A stretch of DNA of 64,000 nucleotides from Candidatus Poribacteria bacterium (GCA_022822005.1 JAJECO010000053.1:1-64000); one strand, 5' to 3'. Positions 36,091 through 46,025 are shown, numbered from the stretch's first letter. The notes: a model not told the origin generated them from the sequence alone. Numbers and translations: made by a program.

Positions 36091-37038
36091 ATGTCTTTGT
36101 TTGGATTTAGGATTTTAAATCGCGCACAATACCATAATCTGACTAATCGGCAAAAGAATCTGCGCCGCCAACTCCATGAGCTCGAAGAACAACTCAAAGC
36201 TGTAAAAGCGGAGAAAGATGAACTTGAGGTTCTTCATCAGGAGGAAACATCGACACTCAATCAGCAACTAGAAATGCTGCGGCAGCGCATCGCAGAAGAT
36301 GTGGAAAGTGTGATACAAGAATTTGGGTTAAGTCGAACGCAAATCGAGACACTCTGGGCGGATAGATTAGACCTTATCAATCTATATATTGATAAGCTGT
36401 ACTCGCTCGCGAAGGATTTCGCGTGCGCCAACCGGGAGATGCGCAAAAATCGTGGGTTGTTTTTATTGTTGATAGATCGCCGGGCTATGGATCAGAACAA
36501 CTTTTCGGAATTCCACGATGGCCAGATCGAGCACTTAACAGAGGAGCGGTATCAGGGGATCGGTCAGATACCGCAGATTTTTTCCCCTAAAATCGAAGAG
36601 ATATTCAGCTATATGGGAGAAAAAGTCATATTAAAGGACAAAAGCGGTGAGATCACTGGACATGAAGAACGGGACGGCGCAATCTTGATCGATTTGAATG
36701 GAGTTGTCTTTAGATCTCGTGTGATGGTAGAAGGAGTACGAACACATCGTGTCTTCGATAAAGTGGAACGTTTACACAAAGGAAGTGCAAGACATAACGC
36801 TGCGATTTATGCCTCAGCGCTCGATGAGGTTCTGGCATCTATTGTGATTAGCGAGGAAACGAGTGAGGTTACACTCTTCCGGGAGGGACGTTTTGTGGAG
36901 AGCTACGATCCCTACACCGATCAGGGAACATTGCGTGAAGAAAAAGTAGTACCTATGAAGCGTAAAGAGCCTTCGGAAGAATCTACGGATATAGAGGTTG
37001 AAGAGGGCGCAACAGTGACTCAAGGGGCCGCAGAATGA
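36091..37038 (+). CDS. Coiled-coil protein with diadenylate-cyclase (DAC)-like domain
   Basis: A 315-residue protein. The N-terminal half (about 15-70) is an E/K/Q-rich coiled coil. Residues about 190-265 resemble the DAC domain of c-di-AMP synthases. DGA is at 195-197, and ISEET-SEVTLFREGRF (253-268) matches the DAC end. The RHR motif reads RHN (234-236), with Ala where Thr normally precedes it. Enzyme activity is therefore uncertain. The layout (coiled coil, about 110-residue middle, DAC-like) does not match CdaA, CdaS or DisA that I know. ATG 36091 has an AAAGGGG site; the TTG at 36088 is the alternative. Confidence 0.65.
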   Translation: MSLFGFRILNRAQYHNLTNRQKNLRRQLHELEEQLKAVKAEKDELEVLHQEETSTLNQQLEMLRQRIAEDVESVIQEFGLSRTQIETLWADRLDLINLYIDKLYSLAKDFACANREMRKNRGLFLLLIDRRAMDQNNFSEFHDGQIEHLTEERYQGIGQIPQIFSPKIEEIFSYMGEKVILKDKSGEITGHEERDGAILIDLNGVVFRSRVMVEGVRTHRVFDKVERLHKGSARHNAAIYASALDEVLASIVISEETSEVTLFREGRFVESYDPYTDQGTLREEKVVPMKRKEPSEESTDIEVEEGATVTQGAAE

Positions 37039-37173
37039 TTAAGCCAGTCAATAAGACGCGATGTCCTACAAAATAGAATTGTTACATTTCCGACAACAGA
37101 TGGGGTGAGAAGTATCCATTTCGCAAAATTGATATTGGTCATCCAAAATTGCATAACGTAAGAGGCAGAGAAG

Positions 37174-37208
37174 CGCCCCGGCGTCGAGATTTGGCATCGG
37201 GGCGTTTT
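37174..37208 (+). terminator. Possible terminator after the DAC-like gene
   Basis: CGCCCCG (37174-37180) pairs with CGGGGCG (37198-37204), followed by TTTT. The loop is 17 bases, and the T-tract is short, so it is a modest candidate. It lies 136 bases after the gene. Confidence 0.45.
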
Positions 37209-37444
37209 AGGTTGAACGGCGTTTTGTTCAAACGGAGGAGACATCTCATCAATATCTCAAACAGCTGTCACACCCCTCCTTCGCTAGCCGTCTAACGCCA
37301 CCCCTAGGGTCATTTAGTTTTTCTGTAGGAGGGATTTCCCAATCCCGACACGTCGCTCTATGAGCGACTTCCCGACTCCGACTTTTTAAACAAAACGGGT
37401 AAAAAGCCTAAAACTGAATAGCCCTAACGCCACCCCAAAAAGGC

Positions 37445-37473
37445 TTGAAAAGGGTGAGGGGCGGTGATATAAT
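37445..37473 (+). promoter_or_regulatory. Strong promoter of the TPR/barrel/ExbB/TonB operon
   Basis: TTGAAA (37445-37450) and TATAAT (37468-37473) are exactly 17 bases apart. The ATG at 37511 lies about 30 bases past the expected start of transcription. This also rules out the longer reading frame from 37445. Confidence 0.7.
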
Positions 37474-37510
37474 AGCTATTTTGAACCGGCGAAATCCTGA
37501 AAGGTCAACG

Positions 37511-40500
37511 ATGACACGCCAAGCAGCACTCTCATTTTGCAAAATATTGGTCATCATAGTAACTACTACATGGATGATCTATCCCACATTTGCGGGTGAG
37601 CGGGATGAATACGTTTTTGCTTACAAACTCTTTCAAGAGGGAGTCTATGTTATTGCCAAAGATGAACTTAAAGCGTTCATCCAAGACTACCCACAGAGTG
37701 CAGATGCCGATGACGCACGTTTTCTCATAGGAGAATGTGCGTTGCAGCTTGAGCAATATGACGAGGCAATCCAACATTATAAGCAGCTCCAAATTGATTA
37801 TCCAGACAGCCCACTGCGTTTAGATGCAGTTCGCGGCACAGCAACGGCTTGGTTCCGTCAGGGTAGATATGAAGAGGCAATCAAGGCTTACGAAAAAGTT
37901 GTCACAAGTTCAGACGACGCTTCTGTCATATCGCACAGCCTCTATCTCATCGGCGAGTCCTATGATAACTTAGGGCTCTACCAGAAATCCGGCGAATATT
38001 ATGAGCAAGTCCTTACTAAATATCCTCAATCGGAGGAAGCATCGGACGCTTTATACGCAAAGGGTTGGAGCCTATATAGACTTAAAAAATATGGTGAGGC
38101 ATACGACGCACTAACAAATTTTATCAAACAATATCCCACCCATTATGCGATCCCAGAAGCTTCCTACCGTGCAGCCGAATCCCTCTTCAACCTTGGAGAG
38201 TGGGCAAAGGCACAACAGGCTTACCAACACGTTATTGATACCTACCAGACAGACGAAACACACCGGCAACTTGCTGTAGATGCGCGATTCAGACTTGGTG
38301 AGTGCTATTTTCAGCAGAAATTGATGGGAGAGGCAAAGAATACTTTTGAACTCTTGCTACGCGAACACGGAGTGTCGCCTATCGTAGCGGAAGCGCAATA
38401 TTGGATCGCCGAAGTGCTACTGGAAGAAGATAAATACCCCGAAGCAATACATGAATATCAAAAGGTTGTTACCCTGTACCCACAGAGCGAGGTTGTCGAT
38501 GATGCCCAATACGGCATTGCAATGGCACATTTTCTAAAGGGCGACTACCCTAAAGCAGGTAGTGAGTTCAAGAAGGTTGCAGAGAACCGGCGTTCTGAGC
38601 TCAGCGATGCTGCCCGTTTCCGTTTAGGCGAATGCTACCGTTTACAACGAGAGTTCAATACCGCTATCCTTCACTATAAGAAAGTGAGAGCAAAATCTGG
38701 GTACATAGATGACGCGCTGTATGGAAAAGCTACCAGTGCATTTGAACTGCGAGATTATTCGCAAACTATCGAAGTATTAAATGCGCTGTTGAGTTCTCAG
38801 CCCTCAAGTCCGCTCAGACCTTATGTCCTTTACCAACTCGGACTCGCGTATTTTAACCAACAAGCATATCAGGAAAGCTCTCAAGCCCTTGATAGTTTCT
38901 TATCCGAAAACCGTGACGCCAACCTGGAAACTGCCCCCACCGATGAAGCGCTGTTTTGGAAAGCGCGTGCCCGGTTTGAGTTAGAAGATTATTCGGCTAC
39001 CCTCCAAGCCTGTGAGGAGTTGCTTCAGCGCTTTCCGAATAGCCGCCTACGCTATCGGGCAGAATTCTTTATTGCAGAAAGTACCTACTGGCGTGAGCAG
39101 ACCCCACAAGCCTATCAATCAGCACGCCAAAAATATCAAGCGTTGTTGGAGAAACAATCGCAGATTGCGTCCAACGCTCTCGGGGCTGAGTGGGCTGAAA
39201 AATGCCGCTATGGAATCGGTTGGACCCACTTCTCGGAGGCAACGCTCTCAAAAGACAGTGCTGAGCAGCAGAAACACTATCAAGCAGCGGTATCAGCTTG
39301 GAAGGAAGTGCTCGCAAACCATCCAAACGGTGCACTTGCCGACAAAACGCAGTACCACATCGGTATCGCTCATGTCAATCTCAAGAAGTATAATGAGGGA
39401 ATTCAGGCTTTCAGAGAGGTGCTGTCTAACTATCCGGGCAGCAATTGGGGTGATAATGCACGGTATCAGACAGCCTGGGTACTCTATAAACAGGAAAGAT
39501 ATCCCCAAGCAATTACCGCCTTCAATGAAATGCTCAAAGTGCACCCCGGGTCACAACTCGTTCCGAGAGCCATTTTTGGTATCGCCAATGCCTACTTCAA
39601 GCAAGGAAAATACGCACAAGCGATGCGCGAATACCAACGGGTCGTCGACAAGTATCCTAACCCTATTCGCGAAGCGGGTGCCGAGAAGGCTATAGATCTC
39701 CGTCCCGAAGCGCAATACTATATCGCGGAAAGTCTCTTGAATCTTCAGAACTATTCTGAAGCAATTGCCGCTTATGAAAAGGTGCTCCAACACCATCCCA
39801 AAAGTGACTGGGCAGATGATGCACAGTATGGGATTGCAATTGCTTACGAAAATTTAGACCAAAAAGAGAAGGCAATACAGGCATATCGGACCCTAACGCA
39901 GAAATATCCTAACCGCGAACTTGCCCCAGATGTCCAACTCCAGATCGGTCGTCACTACTATAATGAAAAAGACTATAAACGAGCGATTGCTGAATTTCAG
40001 AGCGCGATTAATCAATATCCCGACACCTCATCGGCGTGGTTAGCGCAGTACAACATCGGTAAATGTTACATCGCGCTCGGATCCTACCGCCAAGCGATTG
40101 GAGCATTTGAAGCGGTTGACCCGCGGAGCGACTTTGCAGCGACTGCAGCGTATGAAATCGGTTACACGTGGTACGACCAAAATAACCCAATCCGCAATCT
40201 CGGTAATGCAGTGAAAGCCCTTCTTGCCGTACCTGAAAAATATCCGCAAAGTGCTGATGTTCCGCGCGCCCTATTGGTTGCCGGTGAATGCTACAAAGAG
40301 TTGGTCGAATTGGACCAAGCCGTTGCGGTATACCATCGTCTCCTAAACGACTATCCTGAATCGGAACAAGCACAGTGGGCGCAACTGGCATTGGGAGAGA
40401 CCTATCGCGCCCAGCAAAAATATGAGCAAGCGATTGAAGCTTACGATGTAATTCGCAAAGCGGGTACGGACCGATTCTCTGTTGATATTGTAATCGAAGG

Positions 40501-40822
40501 GTTACTCCGTCTGGCAGATACGCAAGCACAGACAGGAGCACATAGAGATGCTGGTACAACCTATCTGCGCATCCGCTACCTGTATAAGGATCATGACCCG
40601 TTCAGGGCATTCCAAGCGACCGTTTATGCTGCCGATTCTTTTGCCAAAGCCGGTGACACCTTAGCCCAAGCAGCATACACTCATCAGGCGAAGGATGAGT
40701 ACGAAAACGCGATTGAGTTTTATGAATCAATTATTTCACAGGTACAGGATGCGGGCGAGCGGAAGAAATGGGACGCACTATACGATTATGCACAAAGCAA
40801 GCTTCAACAACTTTTTGAGTAA
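37511..40822 (+). CDS. Large tetratricopeptide (TPR) protein, exported
   Basis: An 1103-residue protein with a signal peptide (about 1-28, ending PTFAG) and a nearly continuous array of about 30 TPR-like helical pairs. They carry the recurring pattern A-x2-RLGECY or A-x2-GIA at turn sites and YPxSE/YPQS at the loops, as in the YbgF/CpoB/BamD-type outer-membrane-linked repeat family. Such proteins act as periplasmic scaffolds. The gene opens an operon with a beta-barrel, ExbB, a TonB-like protein and a second TPR lipoprotein, so it probably scaffolds or couples an envelope machine. Function beyond that is unknown. Confidence 0.82.
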   Translation: MTRQAALSFCKILVIIVTTTWMIYPTFAGERDEYVFAYKLFQEGVYVIAKDELKAFIQDYPQSADADDARFLIGECALQLEQYDEAIQHYKQLQIDYPDSPLRLDAVRGTATAWFRQGRYEEAIKAYEKVVTSSDDASVISHSLYLIGESYDNLGLYQKSGEYYEQVLTKYPQSEEASDALYAKGWSLYRLKKYGEAYDALTNFIKQYPTHYAIPEASYRAAESLFNLGEWAKAQQAYQHVIDTYQTDETHRQLAVDARFRLGECYFQQKLMGEAKNTFELLLREHGVSPIVAEAQYWIAEVLLEEDKYPEAIHEYQKVVTLYPQSEVVDDAQYGIAMAHFLKGDYPKAGSEFKKVAENRRSELSDAARFRLGECYRLQREFNTAILHYKKVRAKSGYIDDALYGKATSAFELRDYSQTIEVLNALLSSQPSSPLRPYVLYQLGLAYFNQQAYQESSQALDSFLSENRDANLETAPTDEALFWKARARFELEDYSATLQACEELLQRFPNSRLRYRAEFFIAESTYWREQTPQAYQSARQKYQALLEKQSQIASNALGAEWAEKCRYGIGWTHFSEATLSKDSAEQQKHYQAAVSAWKEVLANHPNGALADKTQYHIGIAHVNLKKYNEGIQAFREVLSNYPGSNWGDNARYQTAWVLYKQERYPQAITAFNEMLKVHPGSQLVPRAIFGIANAYFKQGKYAQAMREYQRVVDKYPNPIREAGAEKAIDLRPEAQYYIAESLLNLQNYSEAIAAYEKVLQHHPKSDWADDAQYGIAIAYENLDQKEKAIQAYRTLTQKYPNRELAPDVQLQIGRHYYNEKDYKRAIAEFQSAINQYPDTSSAWLAQYNIGKCYIALGSYRQAIGAFEAVDPRSDFAATAAYEIGYTWYDQNNPIRNLGNAVKALLAVPEKYPQSADVPRALLVAGECYKELVELDQAVAVYHRLLNDYPESEQAQWAQLALGETYRAQQKYEQAIEAYDVIRKAGTDRFSVDIVIEGLLRLADTQAQTGAHRDAGTTYLRIRYLYKDHDPFRAFQATVYAADSFAKAGDTLAQAAYTHQAKDEYENAIEFYESIISQVQDAGERKKWDALYDYAQSKLQQLFE

Positions 40823-40828
40823 ATTTGG

Positions 40829-42760
40829 ATGACAGGGATGAACAGAAGAAGGACGAGTAAGAATAGAGGGCGGAACCGACAGGCAAAGCATTCTATGCGA
40901 TATGCTCGACGCAATACCTTCTCCGTTTTATGTTTTACGCTTTGTGTTCTGATCAGTTTATCACAAGTCTACGCTCAAACGTTGAAACCATCGGAAGAAC
41001 AGTTAGAGTCAGATCTACCGGATGAAGTCATCGCAGAGGTCATTGATACCACCCAAATCGTACTTGAACCGCGGAGTCGCTTTAGCGACCCGCTGGTGCC
41101 CCAACTAATTCACGCTATCGCACTATATCCCAAAGAACGTCTCTGGAATCTACCCGCCACGACCACACCCCAAAAAGCTGTCAAGCCCACCGCTCCACCA
41201 CCAAAAAACTATAGGGTTCACCTCAGCGCTTATCCAAGTTTGCCAGAATCATTGGCCTATCAGGTCCTTTTTGCGGGGCGCACGGCACAGACACACGGTT
41301 TCCTCCACCTGAACCGACAGCAATTGGGTGATACACGGACCAAGGAACGAGGAGATTATAACCTCGATGGGATTCGCGGTGGATTTAGTCATCAGTATCA
41401 GAAGTTGAGTGAAATCTCCCTTGACCTCGGATTAAATCTCAAGTCCTTAGAGTGGCTGTCCACAGTGGAGAATTTAAACCCTCAGAAGGATCTGCTGCTT
41501 GTCCGCTCTGATCTGAATTGGCACCACCAAATTTCCGATACAACATGGTCAACATTGAATCTCGATACGACGCGACTCCGCGTTGATCATAACGGATCTG
41601 AGTTGTGGGATGAAGCGGAGGATTGGCGCTTTAACTTTGATATGGCAGCTTCGTGGCCCTTCTTGAACCCAATCCACACTGGCGGTAAGGTAGAATATTT
41701 TTCCGCGGGAGATACCAGGGAAATAATCGCTCGACTGTATGCCCGCGATGAATTCACGCCATTTGGTCCCTTTGTCTGCAGCATAGGCTTGGAGGGGGTT
41801 AGTCTCCGCAAAGATGACGACGCCCGCGGGGATACCGCAGGCACGCAGTCAATCATGGAAGACGCAACTCAACAGTCTAACACTGAAACTGGCGAAGAGA
41901 TGTCGGACTTGCCGTTAAATATGGAAGCTGCAACCAGCGAAGAGACACCAGGCCTACCCTCAGAGATGGAAGGCAAAACGCAACAACCTGGCACCGAAGT
42001 TGGTAACGACGAAGCCAATTTTCAGTTAAATCCATCGTTCGCGTTGACAACCCATCTTAACAATAACTGGCTAATCCAACTTGACGGATCCCGGGCAATC
42101 GCACGGCACCGATTGTCGACACTTTATTTCGACACAGATTACATAAGCCTCAATCCCACCCTTCGTCCGGAAAAAGTTTGGAATGGACAGATCACACTAA
42201 AGCATCATCGCGGCGCAAAGTTTGAAGTGGATTTCTCGGGTTTCGTAAAACAGATTAATGATCTTGTTACCTTGATTCCTCAAACGGAACCTCCCGAAGG
42301 GAACGGTGTGCAACCGACCGATACTGGTGAAACGGAACTTGCGTGGATGCCGACGAACATTGATGCGTCAATTTACGGCGGGCAGCTGCTTATTTCCGCT
42401 CGTATTGTTGAGCAGCTCGACCTACGATTTAAGTACACACATGAGATCGCTGTACCAGAGATGGGTGAGCAGATTCCTTATAGGGCAGCGGATCGCATCG
42501 ATTTGGATGCGGTATACCATCTCCCATCGGAGTTCCATGTTACCCTTAAAGCCGAATTGCGGGGACCGAGGTATGTAGACAGCACCACCGATGAAACGCT
42601 GCAAGGCTATCTCCTATTGAAACCTAAACTGAGCAAAAAAATTGGGGGCTATATTGATGCCTTCGTTGGTGGGGCATTTGCGGTTGGAGAGTATCGTCTG
42701 TTAGAGTTGTACGAACTTTCGCAGAGTAATTTTGATTTTGGGATTGAGTTGAAATTTTGA
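40829..42760 (+). CDS. Outer-membrane beta-barrel (TonB-dependent-receptor-like, no plug)
   Basis: A 643-residue protein. A hydrophobic signal segment lies at residues 33-47 (LCFTLCVLISLSQVYA), so translation may really start at the ATG for residue 23 (40895), although no strong ribosome site favours it. The C-terminal half is made of alternating amphipathic strands and ends in F, as in outer-membrane barrels (LSQSNFDFGIELKF). The strand segments GQITLKHHRGAKFEVDFSGF and LTTHLNNNWLIQLDGS resemble TonB-dependent receptors. There is no N-terminal plug or TonB box. A 70-residue acidic Glu/Thr-rich insertion (about 345-400) looks like a flexible loop. Confidence 0.68.
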   Translation: MTGMNRRRTSKNRGRNRQAKHSMRYARRNTFSVLCFTLCVLISLSQVYAQTLKPSEEQLESDLPDEVIAEVIDTTQIVLEPRSRFSDPLVPQLIHAIALYPKERLWNLPATTTPQKAVKPTAPPPKNYRVHLSAYPSLPESLAYQVLFAGRTAQTHGFLHLNRQQLGDTRTKERGDYNLDGIRGGFSHQYQKLSEISLDLGLNLKSLEWLSTVENLNPQKDLLLVRSDLNWHHQISDTTWSTLNLDTTRLRVDHNGSELWDEAEDWRFNFDMAASWPFLNPIHTGGKVEYFSAGDTREIIARLYARDEFTPFGPFVCSIGLEGVSLRKDDDARGDTAGTQSIMEDATQQSNTETGEEMSDLPLNMEAATSEETPGLPSEMEGKTQQPGTEVGNDEANFQLNPSFALTTHLNNNWLIQLDGSRAIARHRLSTLYFDTDYISLNPTLRPEKVWNGQITLKHHRGAKFEVDFSGFVKQINDLVTLIPQTEPPEGNGVQPTDTGETELAWMPTNIDASIYGGQLLISARIVEQLDLRFKYTHEIAVPEMGEQIPYRAADRIDLDAVYHLPSEFHVTLKAELRGPRYVDSTTDETLQGYLLLKPKLSKKIGGYIDAFVGGAFAVGEYRLLELYELSQSNFDFGIELKF

Positions 42761-42794
42761 TCGCTTTGATAGTCGATAAGGAGAACCAACTATC

Positions 42795-43499
42795 ATGGGC
42801 AACCCGATTGAGATGATAATTTCAGGATTAGAGCAGTTAAGCGGGGGCGGGATCCTCCTCATTCCCCTGATTGGTTGCTCAATCTGTGCACACGCGATTA
42901 TTATGGAACGTATTTATCATCTGCGTCGCGAGCGGGTCATCCCATCACAGTTTGTAACCCGTAGCATCTACCACGAGCTTGTGCAGGGCAATCCCGAAAT
43001 CGCAATCCAGATGTGTGAGAGACGCCCAGGTCCTTTGACAAATATCCTCCGTGCTGGAATAGAACACAGAAACGCCGATGAAGAAACACTCAAACGGGTC
43101 ATTCGTTTATCCATCAGCAGCGAAAAACCGAAATTGACGCGATACCTCCATATTTTGGGGATGCTGTCCGGTGTTGCGATATACACCGGTCTACTCGGCA
43201 CGTTTCTCGGCATGATAGTCTCATTTGGCAACCTGTATGAGATAGAAGGGCAGGTGGGGCAGTCGAGTGAGATTGCGAGCGGCATCTCGCAAGCCTTAAT
43301 CACAACAGCCGCCGGATTGATGGTTGCGCTACCAACATACGTCGCTTACTATTATTTCAACAGCAAGACACAACTCTTTTTAACAGAGTTGGAAAGACAC
43401 GGCATGTCCCTGGTCCGTTTTCTTGTCGCTGAAGAGCATAAGCTGTTTCGGGACGGATTTGAAGATATTCAGCGTTTGATCCAAGAGGAACCGAACTGA
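42795..43499 (+). CDS. exbB: MotA/TolQ/ExbB proton-channel protein
   Basis: A 234-residue membrane protein with three hydrophobic segments (about residues 19-37, 117-140 and 162-184). The conserved TolQ/ExbB block GLLGTFLGMIVSFGNLYEI (near 135) and GISQALITTAAGLMVALP (near 158) are clear. It should use the proton gradient to energise the TonB-like partner. The stop overlaps the next ATG by one base (TGATG), so the pair is translationally coupled. No ExbD or TolR gene follows; that subunit is either encoded elsewhere or replaced. Confidence 0.92.
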   Translation: MGNPIEMIISGLEQLSGGGILLIPLIGCSICAHAIIMERIYHLRRERVIPSQFVTRSIYHELVQGNPEIAIQMCERRPGPLTNILRAGIEHRNADEETLKRVIRLSISSEKPKLTRYLHILGMLSGVAIYTGLLGTFLGMIVSFGNLYEIEGQVGQSSEIASGISQALITTAAGLMVALPTYVAYYYFNSKTQLFLTELERHGMSLVRFLVAEEHKLFRDGFEDIQRLIQEEPN

Positions 43500-44395
43500 T
43501 GAACGCGAGAGGTGAAGTTAAACTCAGCACCTTTTTTGGGATTGCAATCGTTGAACATCTGGTTCTGATTCTGGTGTTGGCAATGGCAGCCTATACCAAA
43601 CCTGTGCCAAAGGTTCATGACACAGCCATAACTGTGGACATTTTGATAAATCAGCCAGAGCAGAAGCGTAGGGAAGAAGAAATTTCTATCGCAATCCCCC
43701 CGACGCTCCGCCCTGAAACCTCCACCGAATTGCCGCCAATCCAAGCTTCCCACGATGTCCAGCGATACCTAAATCCTGGTGGTCCGTCCGGGGGTTTACC
43801 CACCCGCGCCCTGGCGCGGACCACCAACCAAGATCCAAATCGTTTGGCGTTAGGTGCAGCCCCTGCAAAAGGACGAAACCAGCCCCTGATAGACGACTTA
43901 GAGTCAACGAATGCAAGGGTCAGGGACAAACCGCGAGTTGATGAGGAGGGACACTTCGGTGCTTCAGCGCGTCGAGGTGTTCGAAATACGGATAGAGTGA
44001 AACATAGAGGAGAACGTGGGCGCAGCTTGACCCGACACGTGTCCACAGGAAACGGCACCCAAACCGGGCAAAGTAGCGTGACCGATGGTGTTGGTTTCGA
44101 GTTTGAAATTTCCGGTGAAGTTAGCGGGCGCGGCTATCGTCTGGGTAAACCCATTCAGACACAAGGCAAGCAGGGCGGAGGCGTCCAACTCAGTTTCAAG
44201 GTGAGACCGGATGGTACGGTGTACGAGGTTCGAGTGAAACCCGGTTTTCTGACAACAGTAGGCGAAGTTCGACTCAAAGAACAAGCCAAACGCTATGTCG
44301 AAAGGATTCGATTCAACGCTTTGCCCAAGACAGGGCCGCAGATTAGTCAATCCGGGGAGATCTTCATTAACTTCACAACACAACTAAGCGATTGA
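43499..44395 (+). CDS. TonB-like energy transducer with C-terminal TonB domain
   Basis: A 298-residue protein. One N-terminal membrane segment (residues 10-31) is followed by a long linker rich in Arg, Pro and Thr (about 55-180) and a C-terminal TonB-type domain (about 215-296). The C-terminus contains the two-helix/strand pattern LSFKVRPDGTVYEVRVKPG and an ending ISQSGEIFINFTTQL. The linker is Arg-rich, unlike the Pro/Lys-rich span of classical TonB. With ExbB upstream and a barrel earlier in the operon, it probably couples the inner and outer membranes. Confidence 0.8.
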   Translation: MNARGEVKLSTFFGIAIVEHLVLILVLAMAAYTKPVPKVHDTAITVDILINQPEQKRREEEISIAIPPTLRPETSTELPPIQASHDVQRYLNPGGPSGGLPTRALARTTNQDPNRLALGAAPAKGRNQPLIDDLESTNARVRDKPRVDEEGHFGASARRGVRNTDRVKHRGERGRSLTRHVSTGNGTQTGQSSVTDGVGFEFEISGEVSGRGYRLGKPIQTQGKQGGGVQLSFKVRPDGTVYEVRVKPGFLTTVGEVRLKEQAKRYVERIRFNALPKTGPQISQSGEIFINFTTQLSD

Positions 44396-44463
44396 ACTTA
44401 TCTTGCGTAATGCCAGATTATCTAACGATATCGGTTGCTTCCCCAGAACACTTAAAATGGTTG

Positions 44464-44492
44464 TTGACAATTTTTGGGAAAACGATTATAAT
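44464..44492 (+). promoter_or_regulatory. Consensus promoter of the TPR lipoprotein gene
   Basis: A perfect TTGACA (44464-44469) and a perfect TATAAT (44487-44492) are separated by exactly 17 bases. The ATG at 44568 is about 70 bases past the expected start, so the lipoprotein can be made apart from the upstream operon. Confidence 0.85.
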
Positions 44493-44567
44493 GGGATAAT
44501 AACCTCAAACAGGATTCCTGAGAATCCTGCTAATCCACCAATATAGTTAAAGTTAGGAGGAATAACC

Positions 44568-46025
44568 ATGAATCGCTGTTTTGTAAACCTTGCCCCATAC
44601 ATCGCGCTCGTAATAATAGCAGCGGTGATCACCGGCTGCACAGGTATGATGCCGTTAAGTATAAAAGTACAAAATGCAGACCGTAAATTTGAGGCGGCAG
44701 AAGGTATGAACATTCGTGCGGATACCCTAGAAAATAAAAAAGAAGACCTCGCCAAACGGAAAGAGCTGTTTGATACCGCACTTGAAGGGTATCTCGAAAT
44801 TATTGCAGCCGATCCGATCGGAAAATATGCAACCTATTCACACTTTCAAGCAGCGGCAATCTACAAAAAACGTTTTGAATGGGATAAATCCACAGAGCAT
44901 TATCAAGCTATCGTAGATATGGCGCCCGCTGGCTTCTTGGGAGGCCGTGCAAAGAGTAGTATCGCTGATATTCGCAAAAATCGGGACGTTATTAAAGAGA
45001 ACAGGCGTACCTATCAGAACCACGCGCCTCTCAGCAAAGACTTAGCCCAGCGCGCGAAGGCGGCTACTGTCCCTGAGGATATAGAGCTGTACACGCAACA
45101 AGCACAAGATAGCAACGATAAAGCTGTACGTGCGCTTTACGATGAAGCACGCGCGTACCAAACACTCGGTAACTCCGAAGAAGCAATTAAGAAGTTTGAA
45201 AGAGTGGTTACAGAGTTTCCCGAACATAGATTGGCACCCCAAGCCCAATTCCAAGTTGGTAACATCTACTTTTATGAACTCTACGACTACATAGGTGGAT
45301 GGCCCGCGTATGTTAAAGTCATTGAGAAATTTCCGGATTCTTATGAAGCCTCCGACGCGGAGACCTTGCTGAAGGAATCAGAAACGACTCTGACAGAAAT
45401 TGCTCAAGATCAAGCTGACATTAAAAAGTACACCAACCAGAAAGCACTCGCTTACCTAAAAGCGGGGCGGAAGGTGCTGCCAAGTGATCTGTACGTCGCA
45501 GGGTACGCAGACCGTATCGCCCAGAATTTCCAGAATATCGGATCCGGCTGGGTGAAGTTGAGAAACTACCCGGCTGCAATTGTTGCGTATCGCACATTGG
45601 CAGAAAATCTGTCATACAAAAAGTTTCACGCTGCAGACGCACTGTTCCGAATCGGCGATTTGTACCAAAAAGATGGGCAATATCAGCGTGCAATCTCCGC
45701 GTTCCAAGATATGTTAGATAAAGCACCCGAGTCCACTTGGCGGGACGAGGCAGTATATCAGCAAGCCGTTTGCTTTCGGGCTGTCCGTGAATTCGAGGAA
45801 GCCTACAGGGGCTTCAAGGCTTATATGAGTTTGGATAAAGAAGGAAAGTACTACCGTGAAGCCGAGCAGATTGTCCGTCAGTACGAACTAGACCAAGATG
45901 GAGATGGCTTTGAGTTCTACGTCGAACAGGAAGCCGGTACTTCCGATAAAGATCCTAATGACAACCCGGACGTCAAGAAACAACAGGCTGAAGCAGCCGA
46001 AGACGCACAGGCTGGCGGAGAGTAA
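44568..46025 (+). CDS. TPR lipoprotein
   Basis: A 485-residue protein with a lipoprotein signal (ITGC, Cys24). After that come TPR-like repeats. Helical repeats centred on AIKKFERVVTEFPEHRLAPQA and AISAFQDMLDKAPESTW are of the BamD/YbgF kind. The tail is acidic and contains DQDGDGFEFYVEQEAGTSDKDP, a possible calcium-binding D-x-D-x-D-G loop. It likely sits at the inner face of the outer membrane, together with the other TPR protein of the operon. AGGAGG precedes the ATG. A dispersed palindromic element follows the stop directly, then a terminator. Confidence 0.88.
   Translation: MNRCFVNLAPYIALVIIAAVITGCTGMMPLSIKVQNADRKFEAAEGMNIRADTLENKKEDLAKRKELFDTALEGYLEIIAADPIGKYATYSHFQAAAIYKKRFEWDKSTEHYQAIVDMAPAGFLGGRAKSSIADIRKNRDVIKENRRTYQNHAPLSKDLAQRAKAATVPEDIELYTQQAQDSNDKAVRALYDEARAYQTLGNSEEAIKKFERVVTEFPEHRLAPQAQFQVGNIYFYELYDYIGGWPAYVKVIEKFPDSYEASDAETLLKESETTLTEIAQDQADIKKYTNQKALAYLKAGRKVLPSDLYVAGYADRIAQNFQNIGSGWVKLRNYPAAIVAYRTLAENLSYKKFHAADALFRIGDLYQKDGQYQRAISAFQDMLDKAPESTWRDEAVYQQAVCFRAVREFEEAYRGFKAYMSLDKEGKYYREAEQIVRQYELDQDGDGFEFYVEQEAGTSDKDPNDNPDVKKQQAEAAEDAQAGGE

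Noticed and set aside
39012-39695. 227-codon frame inside the large TPR gene
   Set aside because: It is a second-frame shadow of the repeats; the TPR frame has the signal peptide, promoter and continuous repeat pattern.
37511-40822. Repeated DNA of the TPR gene as a possible CRISPR array
   Set aside because: The similarity is at protein level with varying DNA; there are no constant repeats and spacers.
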